38,040 nucleotides of DNA from NCBI GenBank assembly GCA_024222395.1, contig JAAEPE010000547.1, positions 1 to 38,040 on the forward strand, read 5' to 3'. Of this stretch, positions 8,907 to 17,232 are shown piece after piece; position 1 is the stretch's first letter, and each line of letters opens with the position of its first letter. This DNA is from Myxococcales bacterium. Its GTDB lineage: Bacteria > Myxococcota_A > Polyangia > Haliangiales > Haliangiaceae. The notes beneath the pieces are model-generated. The model did not search any database, was not told where the DNA came from, and saw only the letters and a list, made by a program, of their open reading frames with translations. The translations under genes were made by a program, and so were the position numbers.

Positions 8907-10136
8907 GTGTTTCCGTCCCGAGCATTCGCCTTAGTCTTTGCTATCGTTCTCTCACCAGTTTCGCTGGCATGCGGCGGGGGTGGGGCATCGGTCGACTCGG
9001 CGCTGGGAGAGTCAAGTGCGTCGGGCAAGCGGTCCAAACACAAGTCGTCGCGAAAGAGGGCAGATAGTGCCGATACTGCATATCTTTCGGCTATCGATGC
9101 CGAGGCGGATGAAGACTTCGACAAGGCATCCGAGTTCTATAGTCAGGCGCTCAAGCTTGATTCTACCCACCGTCGGGCCAATCAGCGGTACGTACATTTC
9201 CTGATTGATAGGGGCCGCACCTCCAGAGCTCTCAAGGTTGCCAAGCGGTTCTATGAAGAGGTCCCGAGCGAAGCCATCAGCTATCACACTCTCGCCGACG
9301 CGCAAGCAGCGGCAGGTGAGCACGACCAGGTCGTCGGAACGATGGGTGGACTCTTGGCTTTCAGCGAAGAGGATGCGATTGCCTTCGAAAAGCGAGGCCG
9401 TGCCCGGCTAACGATCGGCGAAGATGCGGAGGGCATTCGCGACATTCGTCGCGCCGTCGATATGGAGCCGGATAACCCCGATTTCAGAAATTCACTGGGG
9501 GCAGGCCTACTCCGAGCGGGCAAGCGCAAAGAGGCGCAGCGCGCGCTCAAGAAGTCGCTGCAACTCGACACGGGCAACGGCCGGGCGCATCTTCTTCTCG
9601 GTATTCTCGCACGCATGGAGGGCAACGGCGCCGAGGCTAGATCTCATCACGAGAGCGCTCTAGAGAGCGACCCAGATGATGCGCGTGCGCAATACGAACT
9701 CGGCATTAGCTGCAATCAGCTGGGCGACAACGAGGCGGCTGAAGCGGCTTTCGCCAAGGCAGTGGATCTCGAGCCGGAGCGCGGGAACTACTGGTATGGC
9801 TACGGCGACTTGCTTCATCTCATGGGAAGGCTCGAAGAGTCTGCCGCAGCATATCGTCAGAGTGTGAAGCTCGAACCGAATAATGCTCGGGCGTGGGAGC
9901 GCTTAGGAGAAGTTCTGATAAAAACGGGACAGCTTTCAAGTGCTGCCAAGTCGCTCAAACGAGGGATTGGCAGAGTCGAGCATCCTCGGCTCTCATTTCT
10001 CCTAGCACAGGTCTATGCCAAGGCGAAGAAGGAGAAGCGTGCGAGAGAGACGCTCGAGAACTACTTGGATGAAGCACCGAGGGACGCACCGGATCGGGCT
10101 GCCGCTGAGAAGATGTTGAGACGCCTACAACGCTAA
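8907..10136 (+). CDS. TPR-repeat lipoprotein
   Basis: 409 residues from a GTG start. The signal peptide ends in a lipobox (SLAC, Cys22), so the protein should be a lipoprotein. The rest is a solenoid of about eight to nine tetratricopeptide repeats with the usual pattern of Ala/Gly/Tyr at helix contacts, for example ARAQYELGISCNQLGDNEAAEAAFAKAVDLEP and RAWERLGEVLIKTGQLSSAAKSL. TPR arrays bind other proteins, so a scaffold or assembly role is likely, but no partner can be named. It ends in a long hairpin whose left arm includes its last codons and stop. It lies 19 bases after the zinc-ribbon/PH gene. Confidence 0.9.
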   Translation: MFPSRAFALVFAIVLSPVSLACGGGGASVDSALGESSASGKRSKHKSSRKRADSADTAYLSAIDAEADEDFDKASEFYSQALKLDSTHRRANQRYVHFLIDRGRTSRALKVAKRFYEEVPSEAISYHTLADAQAAAGEHDQVVGTMGGLLAFSEEDAIAFEKRGRARLTIGEDAEGIRDIRRAVDMEPDNPDFRNSLGAGLLRAGKRKEAQRALKKSLQLDTGNGRAHLLLGILARMEGNGAEARSHHESALESDPDDARAQYELGISCNQLGDNEAAEAAFAKAVDLEPERGNYWYGYGDLLHLMGRLEESAAAYRQSVKLEPNNARAWERLGEVLIKTGQLSSAAKSLKRGIGRVEHPRLSFLLAQVYAKAKKEKRARETLENYLDEAPRDAPDRAAAEKMLRRLQR

Positions 10137-10178
10137 TTTCGTTGTCGCAAAGCGATAACGAATTTGGCGTTGTAGGCG
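10122..10178 (+). terminator. Long hairpin over the stop codon of the TPR lipoprotein gene
   Basis: Two arms of 27 bases (10122-10148 and 10152-10178) pair at about 24 positions around an AAA loop; the outer 12 bases CGCCTACAACGC / GCGTTGTAGGCG are perfect. The arm contains the last codons and stop of the upstream gene. There is no T-run, so it may act as an RNA 3'-end stabiliser or a Rho-assisted stop rather than a classic intrinsic terminator. Confidence 0.6.
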
Positions 10179-10214
10179 TAGTCGGGGTTTCGCGTAGCGA
10201 TAACACCGGGGAGC
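10176..10214 (+). repeat. Dispersed 39-base repeat, copy A (TAGTCGGGGTTTCGCG element)
   Basis: This 39-base stretch matches 15546-15584 at 36 of 39 positions by eye. Its core TAGTCGGGGTTTCGC-GTA-GCGATAACACC folds into a second small hairpin directly after the long hairpin at the gene end. A weaker relative sharing only TAGTCGGGG and the twin-hairpin layout lies at 11773-11838. Confidence 0.75.
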
Positions 10215-10225
10215 TACAAGACGCC

Positions 10226-10273
10226 CGCCCAACCGCCCAACCGCCCAACCGCCCAACCGCCCAACCGCCCAAC
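10226..10273. repeat. Six perfect 8-base tandem repeats (CGCCCAAC)
   Basis: Six consecutive copies of CGCCCAAC fill most of the gap between the TPR lipoprotein gene and the convergent acyltransferase gene, ending five bases before the latter's stop. It looks like a simple variable-number repeat; no function is evident. Confidence 0.95.
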
Positions 10274-10277
10274 CACG

Positions 10278-10787
10278 CTACCGCGCCCGACTCCGCGCCG
10301 GCACCCCCACCGCAATGGCACCTGCCGGCACATCCCGCGTAACAACCGCTCCCGCACCAACCTGAGCTCCCCTGCCAACACGAACTCCAGGCATGACGAT
10401 GGCGCCCACTCCGATGTCGCAACCATCTTCCAAGACTACCTCGGCGAAGAGCAGAGGGCCTTGCATGATTGGGATCCTCGGGTCCGCCGGAATCTCATGC
10501 TGCGAGGTGAGAATCTTCACCCCCGGACCGATACCGACGCATTCACCAATATGGATCCCACCGGCGGCGTGCAGGAATGCCCCCTGGCCGATCCAAGAAC
10601 GGGCACCCACCGTGAGGGTGTTCTTGTAGTAGCCCTTCAATATGGCGTAGTGGCCGACGTAGACTTCGTCACCGATCTCCACATTCTCCGGGTGAAAAAT
10701 GAGCGCACCGGGCTCAATAATGACTAAGTTGCCACACGTTGAGAGTTCTTCTTGAGAGATCAGACCGGTTCCGTGGCTGCTCGGCAT
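10278..10787 (-). CDS. Hexapeptide-repeat (left-handed beta-helix) acyltransferase
   Basis: 169-residue member of the maltose/galactoside O-acetyltransferase-like family, which moves acetyl or acyl groups from CoA to sugars or similar acceptors. Left-handed beta-helix hexapeptide repeats run through the protein ([72 protein letters not shown]). The catalytic-type His lies in LTSQHEIP, and the C-terminal AIAVGVPAR is typical. The ATG at 10787 diverges from the next gene across only 34 bases. The neighbours do not reveal the acceptor substrate. Confidence 0.92.
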   Translation of the reverse strand: MPSSHGTGLISQEELSTCGNLVIIEPGALIFHPENVEIGDEVYVGHYAILKGYYKNTLTVGARSWIGQGAFLHAAGGIHIGECVGIGPGVKILTSQHEIPADPRIPIMQGPLLFAEVVLEDGCDIGVGAIVMPGVRVGRGAQVGAGAVVTRDVPAGAIAVGVPARSRAR

Positions 10788-10821
10788 TTTATCAACGGTA
10801 GCACGGGTGTATCATTGGGCC

Positions 10822-11772
10822 GTGGCTCGTATCCGTATCGTCGACGAGTGGCTGCGAAGCCCAGTCTCAGCGCCTGCAAGGCAACGCGCCATAATGGTTG
10901 TGGCTCGCTCTTGGTCTGAGCAACGAGTGCTCATGCGCGCGTTTTCCGCCAGCGGTGACCAGACTCGGCCCACCATAACGTTGCATGGCGATGAGCTTGC
11001 CATTGGTCCCGCCGGCACGGATCCTCACGGCGAGTGGGGGATACATGTTGAGCCACCTGTGGATGAGCGGGCCCAAGAGCTGCGTGGCGCGCTGCAGCTT
11101 GCCGCGAGGCTTCTCGCGGGAAGTAAGGGAAATCCTCCTCGTCTACAGGATGAGGTTCCCGAGTTTGAAGATCGATCGACGAACAATTGGGCCCCAGGTG
11201 TAGCCCCCGCGCTACGTGAGAATAATTCATATTATGAGCCAGCGGAAGGCGCCCCCACTTCTGGGTCCAGGCAGATTCCTTCTTCGGCAGCAGCTCGCGC
11301 CAAAGTTAGTAAGGTGAGCATTCGAAAGACTCCTCCGTTCTGGGGAGGAATGTACGATGCGCCAGAACTAGCCGAGAGTTCCGCCTCCGACTCACTCAAG
11401 AATGGCGGCTACAGCGGTGCGGTCACGGCTCAGTCCCCCATGGCCGAGGCTCCAACGCCGAGCGCCATCAAGGGCAAGAGTACTGTCTTAGGCTATTCCT
11501 CTGCCAGAAATCAGAGTGTTAGCTATGCGGCGGCTGCCGGCAAGACCATGCCTCTCGGCTTCACCTTGGAATACTCCGAAAGGCGCCTCCTCAACGAGCT
11601 AGGCAAGCGGGATAATATGAGCGCCACGGAGATCGGCACCCTGCTAGGCCTCGCAGAGGAGCCCATGGCTTGGATGTCGCGCTTCATGGATAAGCTCGCA
11701 GAATTCGGGCTAGATCTGGTCACTCCCGGAGACGATCGGGATGGTGAGCCAACCTACGTCCTGTCTCGCTAG
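10822..11772 (+). CDS. Uncharacterised protein, probably Myxococcota-restricted
   Basis: 316 residues; not assignable to a named family. The first 95 residues are compact and well ordered (ARIRIVDEWLRSP, RPTITLHGDELAIGPAGTDPHGEWGIHVEPP). Residues about 100-235 are low-complexity Ser/Pro/Ala-rich, probably disordered. The last 65 residues (LEYSERRLLNELGKRDNMSATEIGTLLGLAEEPMAWMSRFMDKLAEFGLDLV) read like a winged-helix or small helical DNA-binding-like fold. No signal peptide or membrane span, so cytoplasmic. I prefer the GTG at 10822 over the GTG five codons upstream because the ordered domain begins there. It is divergent from the acyltransferase gene; no operon partner downstream. Confidence 0.75.
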   Translation: MARIRIVDEWLRSPVSAPARQRAIMVVARSWSEQRVLMRAFSASGDQTRPTITLHGDELAIGPAGTDPHGEWGIHVEPPVDERAQELRGALQLAARLLAGSKGNPPRLQDEVPEFEDRSTNNWAPGVAPALRENNSYYEPAEGAPTSGSRQIPSSAAARAKVSKVSIRKTPPFWGGMYDAPELAESSASDSLKNGGYSGAVTAQSPMAEAPTPSAIKGKSTVLGYSSARNQSVSYAAAAGKTMPLGFTLEYSERRLLNELGKRDNMSATEIGTLLGLAEEPMAWMSRFMDKLAEFGLDLVTPGDDRDGEPTYVLSR

Positions 11773-11838
11773 CGGCGTTTCACGAAGTGACAACGCCGAG
11801 AGACTAGTCGGGGGGTTGTGAAGCAATCACACATGTAA
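11773..11838 (+). terminator. Twin-hairpin element after the uncharacterised gene (copy C)
   Basis: A hairpin CGGCGTTTCAC-GAA-GTGACAACGCCG begins at the base after the stop codon. It is followed by TAGTCGGGG (about 11805-11813) and a weaker second hairpin, TGTGA-AGCAA-TCACA. Layout and core match the elements after the TPR lipoprotein gene and after clpX. No T-run. Likely a transcript 3'-end structure. Confidence 0.5.
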
Positions 11839-11886
11839 GCTAAAGCAATCACACCTGTGAGCCGAAGCAATCACACCTGTAAGCAC
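11821..11886. repeat. Three tandem 22-base repeats upstream of tig
   Basis: Three units begin at 11821, 11843 and 11865, each opening AAGCAATCACAC followed by (A/C)TGT(A/G)AGC and two variable bases. Two units differ at only a few positions. The repeat lies in the 315-base gap before tig; the rest of that gap holds an inverted repeat GGTGTTTC...GAAACACC (about 11990-12020) and no coding sequence that I can support. Regularly phased 22-base units could be an array of binding sites. Confidence 0.85.
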
Positions 11887-12087
11887 GAATCCTGCGTTTC
11901 GCGTAGCCTCCACGGAAGCTCAGGCCAGAGCACTCCGGACTCAGCTTTGGGCTGCGGATCTTCTCGTATTTGCGGCCTCTTCTAGCTCCCTGGTGTTTCT
12001 GCGAAACGCCGTGAAACACCGTGCGGCAAACGCTGTCCATATGGTACCTACCCACACCTCGCCCGATGGGCAGCCCTAGGAATCGCT

Positions 12088-13431
12088 ATGCAAGTTCAAA
12101 TTGAAGAAGTCTCTCCCGTCGAAAAGAAGCTCATCGTTGAGGTTCCTTGGGACAATGTCAGCGTTAGACTAGGCAAGTCCTACCGCGAGCTCGCCAAGGA
12201 GGTGAACCTCAAGGGCTTCCGCAAGGGCAAAGTTCCTCGCAGCGTTCTCGAGCGCTTGTTCAGCGAACGCGTGCACGCGAAAGTCGCCGGCGAGCTGGTC
12301 CACGAGTCCTTCATGACAGCTCTCAGCGAGCACAAGCTTGAGGCCGTGGCGGAGCCACGCGTCGATATCCAAATCGAGATCAACAAGGGCAAGCCAACCT
12401 CCTTTGAGGCAATCGTCGAAGTCAAAGGTGAAGTAGAAGTCGAGAATTACAAAGGGATGGAGCTCACCAAGCGCCCCGTTAAGATCGACGAAGACGACCT
12501 AGAGCACACCCTCTCGCATCTTCGCAAAGACCACATGGATCTTTTGCCCATCGAAGACCGCAAAGAGCTTACTACTGACGATATGGTCACAATCTCGCTC
12601 AAGGGCACCATCGGTGACCAAGAGATCGATCGCGATGACATCAATCTCGATCTCGGCGATGACCACCACGAGCCTCTTCCGGGTATGCACGCGGCAATTG
12701 TTGGTCTACCCATCGATACCAAGGATCACGAGATTGTCATCGAGATCCCAGAAGATCACCAAGAGTCTCAGATGGCCGGCAAGACCGCGAAGTTCCAAAT
12801 GTCGGTGCTCGATGCCAAGTACAAAGATCTCCCCGAGCTGACCGATGATTTCGCCAAGGACACGGGCAAGGCCGAGACCATGGACGAGCTCCGCGCCGGA
12901 ATTCGCAAAGAAGCCGAGGATCGACAGCTCGAGCAAATCAAAGGTGAGCTTCACCAAGCCGCAATCGACGAGTTGGTCAAGCGCAACCCGATTGTTGTGG
13001 CCTCTTCGCTTAAAGAGCGCGCTATCCAAAATCACTTCCAGCGCATTCAGCAGATGATGGGCATGCAGCCTGGCATGCAAGCACCACCTCTCGACGACGA
13101 AATCCGAGCGCGTCTAAGTGAAGAAGCTGAGGACGAGGTCCGTAGCCAGCTGCTTCTCGATGCTCTCGCCGAAGCAGAAGGCATCGAAGTAAGCGACGAA
13201 GCTGTCGACGAGCGTGTCGCCGAGATGGCAGCCCGTCGCGGCAAGACAGCCGGGCGTCTCAGAGCTGAGATGAGGCACGACGGTCGTCTCGAGAATATCG
13301 TCTACCTGCTCAAGCAAGACAAGGCTGTCGAAGTCATCCTCGCGAGCGCCAAGGTCGAAGAGAAAGAGCCTGAGCCCGAGGAAGACAAGGCCGAAGCGAC
13401 TTCGGACGAGTCTGACTCAGCCGAGAAATAG
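12088..13431 (+). CDS. tig: Trigger factor (ribosome-associated chaperone and peptidyl-prolyl isomerase)
   Basis: 447 residues, the usual length. The N-terminal ribosome-binding domain has the signature G43-F-R-K-G-K-V-P50. A central FKBP-type domain (about 150-240, DDMVTISLKGTIG...LPGMHAAIVGL) gives prolyl isomerase activity. The long helical C-terminal chaperone domain ends in an acidic Glu/Asp-rich tail. It binds nascent chains at the ribosome exit tunnel. AGGA lies eight bases before the ATG. The tig-clpP-clpX order is widely conserved and links folding of new proteins to degradation. Confidence 0.97.
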   Translation: MQVQIEEVSPVEKKLIVEVPWDNVSVRLGKSYRELAKEVNLKGFRKGKVPRSVLERLFSERVHAKVAGELVHESFMTALSEHKLEAVAEPRVDIQIEINKGKPTSFEAIVEVKGEVEVENYKGMELTKRPVKIDEDDLEHTLSHLRKDHMDLLPIEDRKELTTDDMVTISLKGTIGDQEIDRDDINLDLGDDHHEPLPGMHAAIVGLPIDTKDHEIVIEIPEDHQESQMAGKTAKFQMSVLDAKYKDLPELTDDFAKDTGKAETMDELRAGIRKEAEDRQLEQIKGELHQAAIDELVKRNPIVVASSLKERAIQNHFQRIQQMMGMQPGMQAPPLDDEIRARLSEEAEDEVRSQLLLDALAEAEGIEVSDEAVDERVAEMAARRGKTAGRLRAEMRHDGRLENIVYLLKQDKAVEVILASAKVEEKEPEPEEDKAEATSDESDSAEK

Positions 13432-13460
13432 GTTCGGCGCTCCCGCAGCGCTAACGCCGG

Positions 13461-13491
13461 CCCTCCTGAATCTCGTGTAGATCTTGGAGGG
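13461..13491 (+). terminator. Hairpin between tig and clpP
   Basis: CCCTCC at 13461 pairs with GGAGGG ending at 13491, with an inner ATCT/AGAT stem. A second small stem (GCGCT/AGCGC) precedes it at about 13437-13450. No T-run follows. It could attenuate read-through from tig into clpP or mark the tig transcript end. Confidence 0.45.
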
Positions 13492-13533
13492 ATCGATTGC
13501 GCCGGGCCATTGTCGGGCTTACATTGGAGATGT

Positions 13534-14163
13534 ATGCACCGACCTGTTCCGACGCCCACGTCCAATGTTCTGATCCCCACTGTCATCGAGCAAACTCACC
13601 GCGGTGAGCGCGGCTGGGATATCTTCTCGCGGCTCCTCAAAGACCGCATCATCTTTCTGGGGTCGGCGATAAACGACGATGTCGCCAACACGATCATCGC
13701 CCAAATGCTCTTCCTCGAGTCTGAAGAACCCGAGAAAGACATCATGGTCTACATCAACTCCCCCGGTGGCCACGTCACCGCTGGCATGGCCATTTACGAC
13801 ACGATGATGTACGTGCGCTGCGATGTGGCCACCATTTGTATGGGCCAGGCCGCTTCCATGGGTGCGTTTTTGTTGGGTGCAGGCACCAAGGGCAAGCGTT
13901 ATGCCCTGCCACACTCGCGAATCATGATTCATCAGCCCCTCGGTGGTTACCAGGGCCAAGCGACGGACATCGATATCCACGCTAAAGAGATCCTGCGCAC
14001 GCGTGATTCTTTGAACAACATCTGGGCCCAGCAAACCGGCCAAGACATTGAACGAATCAAGAATGACACCGAGCGTGACTACTTCATGAGCCCTGTTGAG
14101 GCAGCCAAGTACGGTATTATTGACGAGGTCATCGAGCACAAGAAGGCCAAAGAGAGCGCATAG
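13534..14163 (+). CDS. clpP: ATP-dependent Clp protease proteolytic subunit
   Basis: 209-residue serine protease subunit that forms the barrel-shaped tetradecamer fed by ClpX. The catalytic triad is visible: Ser108 in GQAASMGAF, His133 in RIMIHQP and Asp182 in ERDYFM. The INSPGG loop (74-79) gives the oxyanion region. I chose the ATG at 13534, preceded by GGAGA, rather than a TTG at 13510. It lies 53 bases before clpX and about 100 bases after tig on the same strand. Confidence 0.98.
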   Translation: MHRPVPTPTSNVLIPTVIEQTHRGERGWDIFSRLLKDRIIFLGSAINDDVANTIIAQMLFLESEEPEKDIMVYINSPGGHVTAGMAIYDTMMYVRCDVATICMGQAASMGAFLLGAGTKGKRYALPHSRIMIHQPLGGYQGQATDIDIHAKEILRTRDSLNNIWAQQTGQDIERIKNDTERDYFMSPVEAAKYGIIDEVIEHKKAKESA

Positions 14164-14216
14164 CCCTGTTAAGGCTGGGCGAGCAGCCCACGCGACCCAG
14201 AGACAAGTAGGACGCA

Positions 14217-15509
14217 TTGACGAAACCCACCGAAGACACCAGCAAGAACGCTAACCTGACCTGTTCCTTCTGCGGTAAATCGCAGAAGGAGGTCAAGAAA
14301 CTCATTGCTGGCCCCACCGTCTACATCTGTGACGAGTGCATTGGTTTGTGCAACGACATAATTGCCGAAGAGATCGAGAAGGAAGAACAGAACTTCTCTG
14401 ACAACAGCATTCCTAAGCCTGCGCAAATCAAAGAGGTGCTCGACGAGTTCGTTATTGGGCAGGAGCGTGCCAAGAAGATTTTGGCCGTTGCCGTGCACAA
14501 CCACTATAAGCGCGTGGACGCGATGCTCAACGTCGATGAGTCGGAAGAAGCCAGCGTCGACGAAGACGAAGTTGAGCTTCAGAAGTCGAATATCTTGCTC
14601 CTTGGGCCAACCGGCTCAGGCAAGACGCTCTTGGCGCAAAGCTTGGCGCGCATTCTGAACGTGCCCTTCGCTATCGCTGACGCGACCAATCTCACCGAGG
14701 CTGGCTATGTTGGCGAGGACGTCGAGAACATCATTGTTTCCCTACTGCAGAACGCTGATCACGACATCGAGCGCGCCCAACGCGGCATCGTCTACATCGA
14801 TGAGATCGATAAGATTGCTCGCAAGAGTGACAATCCATCGATCACCCGAGATGTCTCGGGTGAGGGTGTGCAGCAAGCGCTGCTCAAGATCATCGAAGGG
14901 ACGATCGCATCCGTGCCTCCGAAGGGTGGTCGCAAGCATCCTCAGCAGGAGTTCTTACAGGTCGATACTTCGAACATCCTCTTCATCTGTGGTGGCGCAT
15001 TCACCGGTCTCGAGGAGGTCATTGAGAATCGTGTTGGGCAGAGGCTCATTGGCTTCGGTGCTGCAATGAAGCCGAGCGTTGCTGAAGTGAGCCCATGGGA
15101 GCTGATGCAGGAGACGCAACCTGAGGACTTGCTCAAGTACGGCATGATTCCTGAATTCGTCGGGCGCTTGCCGGTCATCGCTCCGTTGCACGAGTTGTCC
15201 AATAGCGCCCTGATTGACATCCTAACCAAGCCGAAGAACGCTCTTACAAAGCAGTATCAGAAGCTCTTTGAGATGGACGGCGTGAAGCTCAAGTTCACCC
15301 ATGGTGCTCTCGCCAAAGTGGCAGAGATGGCCCAGGCTCACAAAGCGGGTGCCCGCGGCTTGCGAGCGATTCTTGAATCGGCCCTGCTCGACATCATGTT
15401 CGAGACGCCAGGGCAGAAGACGATTAGTGAGGTCATCATCAATGAAGATGTGATCGAGAAGCACTGCTCGCCGATGATCAGCTACGAAAAAGAAGCAAAG
15501 TCGGCATAA
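14217..15509 (+). CDS. clpX: ATP-dependent Clp protease ATP-binding subunit ClpX
   Basis: 430-residue AAA+ unfoldase that recognises, unfolds and threads substrates into ClpP. The N-terminal zinc-binding domain has Cys16, Cys19, Cys38 and Cys41. Walker A GPTGSGKT, Walker B VYIDEIDK, the pore-2-type loop [15 protein letters not shown], the ClpP-docking IGF loop (QRLIGFGA) and sensor 2 GARGLRAI are all present. The start is a TTG at 14217, needed to include the full N-terminus; no strong Shine-Dalgarno is visible. A clear twin-hairpin element follows the stop codon. Confidence 0.98.
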   Translation: MTKPTEDTSKNANLTCSFCGKSQKEVKKLIAGPTVYICDECIGLCNDIIAEEIEKEEQNFSDNSIPKPAQIKEVLDEFVIGQERAKKILAVAVHNHYKRVDAMLNVDESEEASVDEDEVELQKSNILLLGPTGSGKTLLAQSLARILNVPFAIADATNLTEAGYVGEDVENIIVSLLQNADHDIERAQRGIVYIDEIDKIARKSDNPSITRDVSGEGVQQALLKIIEGTIASVPPKGGRKHPQQEFLQVDTSNILFICGGAFTGLEEVIENRVGQRLIGFGAAMKPSVAEVSPWELMQETQPEDLLKYGMIPEFVGRLPVIAPLHELSNSALIDILTKPKNALTKQYQKLFEMDGVKLKFTHGALAKVAEMAQAHKAGARGLRAILESALLDIMFETPGQKTISEVIINEDVIEKHCSPMISYEKEAKSA

Positions 15510-15510
15510 A

Positions 15511-15543
15511 CTACATTTGGCTCACGTAGTGAGCGAAATGTAG
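15511..15543 (+). terminator. Hairpin directly after clpX
   Basis: CTACATTTGGCTCAC (15511-15525), loop GTA, then GTGAGCGAAATGTAG (15529-15543): 14 of 15 pairs. It starts one base after the clpX stop and is followed at once by repeat copy B, giving the same twin-hairpin layout as after the TPR lipoprotein gene. No T-run. Confidence 0.6.
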
Positions 15544-15545
15544 CA

Positions 15546-15584
15546 GCGTAGTCGGGGTTTCGCGAAGCGAAAACACCTGGGAGC
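15546..15584 (+). repeat. Dispersed 39-base repeat, copy B
   Basis: Same element as 10176-10214 with three differences; core TAGTCGGGGTTTCGCGAAGC. It folds as GTTTCGC-GAA-GCGAAAAC. The stretch from 15585 to 15903 that follows is C-rich at first and holds no gene or recognisable remnant that I can support. Confidence 0.75.
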
Positions 15585-15903
15585 CCCCAGCCCCCCGTCG
15601 TAACCAACCCTCCGAACGCTCCCCCCCACGCCGCGTAGCCACTCACCCACTTCGGAAGCCATCCGCCCAGTCCAAGCAAGCGATCGCGTACGCAGACTAT
15701 CGCCTACATCGCGGCACCATCGCGGACACGAAGAACCCGTGCAGACGTCCTCGAACCACGCTCCGCCGCCGTAGGCGCTCTAGAATGGCTATGCTCATGA
15801 GTAGTAACGCGCCCCCCCTACCAACTACCAACCGCCCTCTAGCCACAGACGGCCCAATGCAGCAGAGTAGAATCCGATGTCCACCGCGATGGCACTACTG
15901 ATT

Positions 15904-15931
15904 GGGCTCACTTGCCGCGGCAAGTGAGCCC
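15904..15931. repeat. Perfect 28-base palindrome at the end of an IS66 remnant
   Basis: GGGCTCACTTGCCG followed immediately by its exact reverse complement, with no spacer. It contains the last codons and the stop of the IS66 C-terminal fragment that reads leftward. It could be a terminator-like structure or a trace of an inverted junction created when the element was truncated. Confidence 0.9.
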
Positions 15932-16324
15932 TCGAGCTCTTGCCCATTGGTCGGGGATGAGTTCGCTCAGACGTCGAAGGGGCCATCCGCTATCGAGCTT
16001 CTCGATTGTGTCGATGAGGTTGGCGTTGACCGGGATGTCGAGAGCTCGGCACGACTGGACTAGGGTGTAGGCGGTGGCCAGGCGCTTGCCACCGTTGACC
16101 GATCCAGTGTGCGGGAAGTTCCTTCGACCGATCCAGGGCTCTTTGAGCGTTCGCTCGATTTCCCCGTTGTCGATTTCGAAGCGACCATCAGTGAAACACC
16201 TATCAACGAAGGGGCGCTGGTGCACGGCGTAGCCGACGGCCTTCGCGAGCTTGCTGGATCCAAGTCCTAAAAGACTCGCTGTATCAGGCGCTGTGTGGCT
16301 CACCTGGCCAAACGATGGCGGCAC
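15908..16324 (-). pseudogene. IS66-family transposase, C-terminal remnant 1
   Basis: Encodes only the last part of an IS66-type (DDE) transposase. KLAKAVGYAVHQRPFVDRCFTDGRFEIDNGEIER covers the region with the third catalytic residue (the Glu after IDN), followed by an IS66 C-terminal tail (GRRNFPHTGSVNGGKRLATAYTLVQSCRALDIPV). The N-terminal zinc-finger and first two catalytic Asp regions are missing, so it cannot transpose. The first residues before SSKLAKAV look like read-in from unrelated sequence. It differs clearly from the second IS66 remnant next to it, so two separate insertions decayed here. The 137 bases between the two remnants hold nothing I can assign. Confidence 0.8.
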
Positions 16325-16461
16325 AGGCTGAGCAGGTAGGAACGACCACCAGGCAACTGCAAGTGCCTATCGCTAGGCTGAAGGCTGAAGACCCCATCAA
16401 GTCCGCGGGGAAGCGTCCGTCGGTGCGATATCTTCCAAGGAACAGTGGAGCCCAGACTACT

Positions 16462-17232
16462 TCATCGCACGAGTAGGCTGGGAGCGGGGGTGGCTCCGAT
16501 GTGCGCACGAAAGCTCTGCTGCAGGAAGCCCAGGGTGACTCCGGCCTTCTTGCGCACGGTTTGTGTCACAGTCGGGATCCGCTCGACGAATCGGTCACCG
16601 CGCTCACTCTGTGAACCGAAGCTTCGCTTGCGCCGGAGAACGAGTCGACGTAGTTCACGCTCCGCGTGGTTGTTCGTTGGATATACGGCAGTATTCTCGA
16701 CAAATGTCCACATTGCGTCCCAGTGAGCGAGGAGGTTCTCACACGATCCGGATACGTATTTGAGATTGGCATTCATCGCTCGCTGCAAGCACGGCTTCGT
16801 GCTCTGCTGAATCGAGGAGATCCATATCTTGTGGTCCGCGTCGGCCAGATTGTCAGCGCGATGTTCTCTCCAATAGTGGAAAACGAGTTCACAGCATTCG
16901 AAAAGTTCTTTTCCGATCTCGCCCACTGGTCCGTCACGTTCAGAAAAAGCCGTAGAGGTTCGCAGCAGGCGGCTCCAGCAGATCTGTCGGTAGAACATTG
17001 GACATTAGAAAAATGCCGATGCGCCATCCGACGACAGTATTCCCTTTACCTTGCGGAGTTTGGCGCGAAGTGAGATGCGCTTGCTATCGTCCACGATGCG
17101 ATAGACGGATACGAGAGCGTTCGCAAAAACCCAAGCAGAACAGCGGAGCGAATAGAGTAGAAAGATGGTCTCGTCGGCGTGTTTGACCGCAGAATTCTCG
17201 ACGTGAGTCATGGCCTCATCAGAAGCCGCCAC
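16462..17232 (-). pseudogene. IS66-family transposase remnant 2, interrupted by an in-frame stop
   Basis: Catalytic-domain fragment of a different IS66-type transposase. The first Asp is in VKHADET, the second in GILSSDGAS and the Glu in NNHAERELRRLVLRRKRSFGSQSE, so all three DDE residues are recognisable. A TAA at 17005-17007 interrupts the frame; the reading continues in the same frame with FYRQICWSRLL, as expected for the family. The N-terminal half is absent: the fragment begins at the edge of a MITE-like inverted repeat at 17233. Non-functional. Confidence 0.82.

Noticed and set aside
11821..11886. CRISPR array
   Set aside because: The three 22-base units are directly adjacent with no spacers and there are no cas genes in the window.
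16315..16476. 53-codon plus-strand ORF between the IS66 remnants, with a short coiled-coil-like stretch
   Set aside because: No start signal, opposite strand to both transposase remnants and no clear family match; too weak to annotate.
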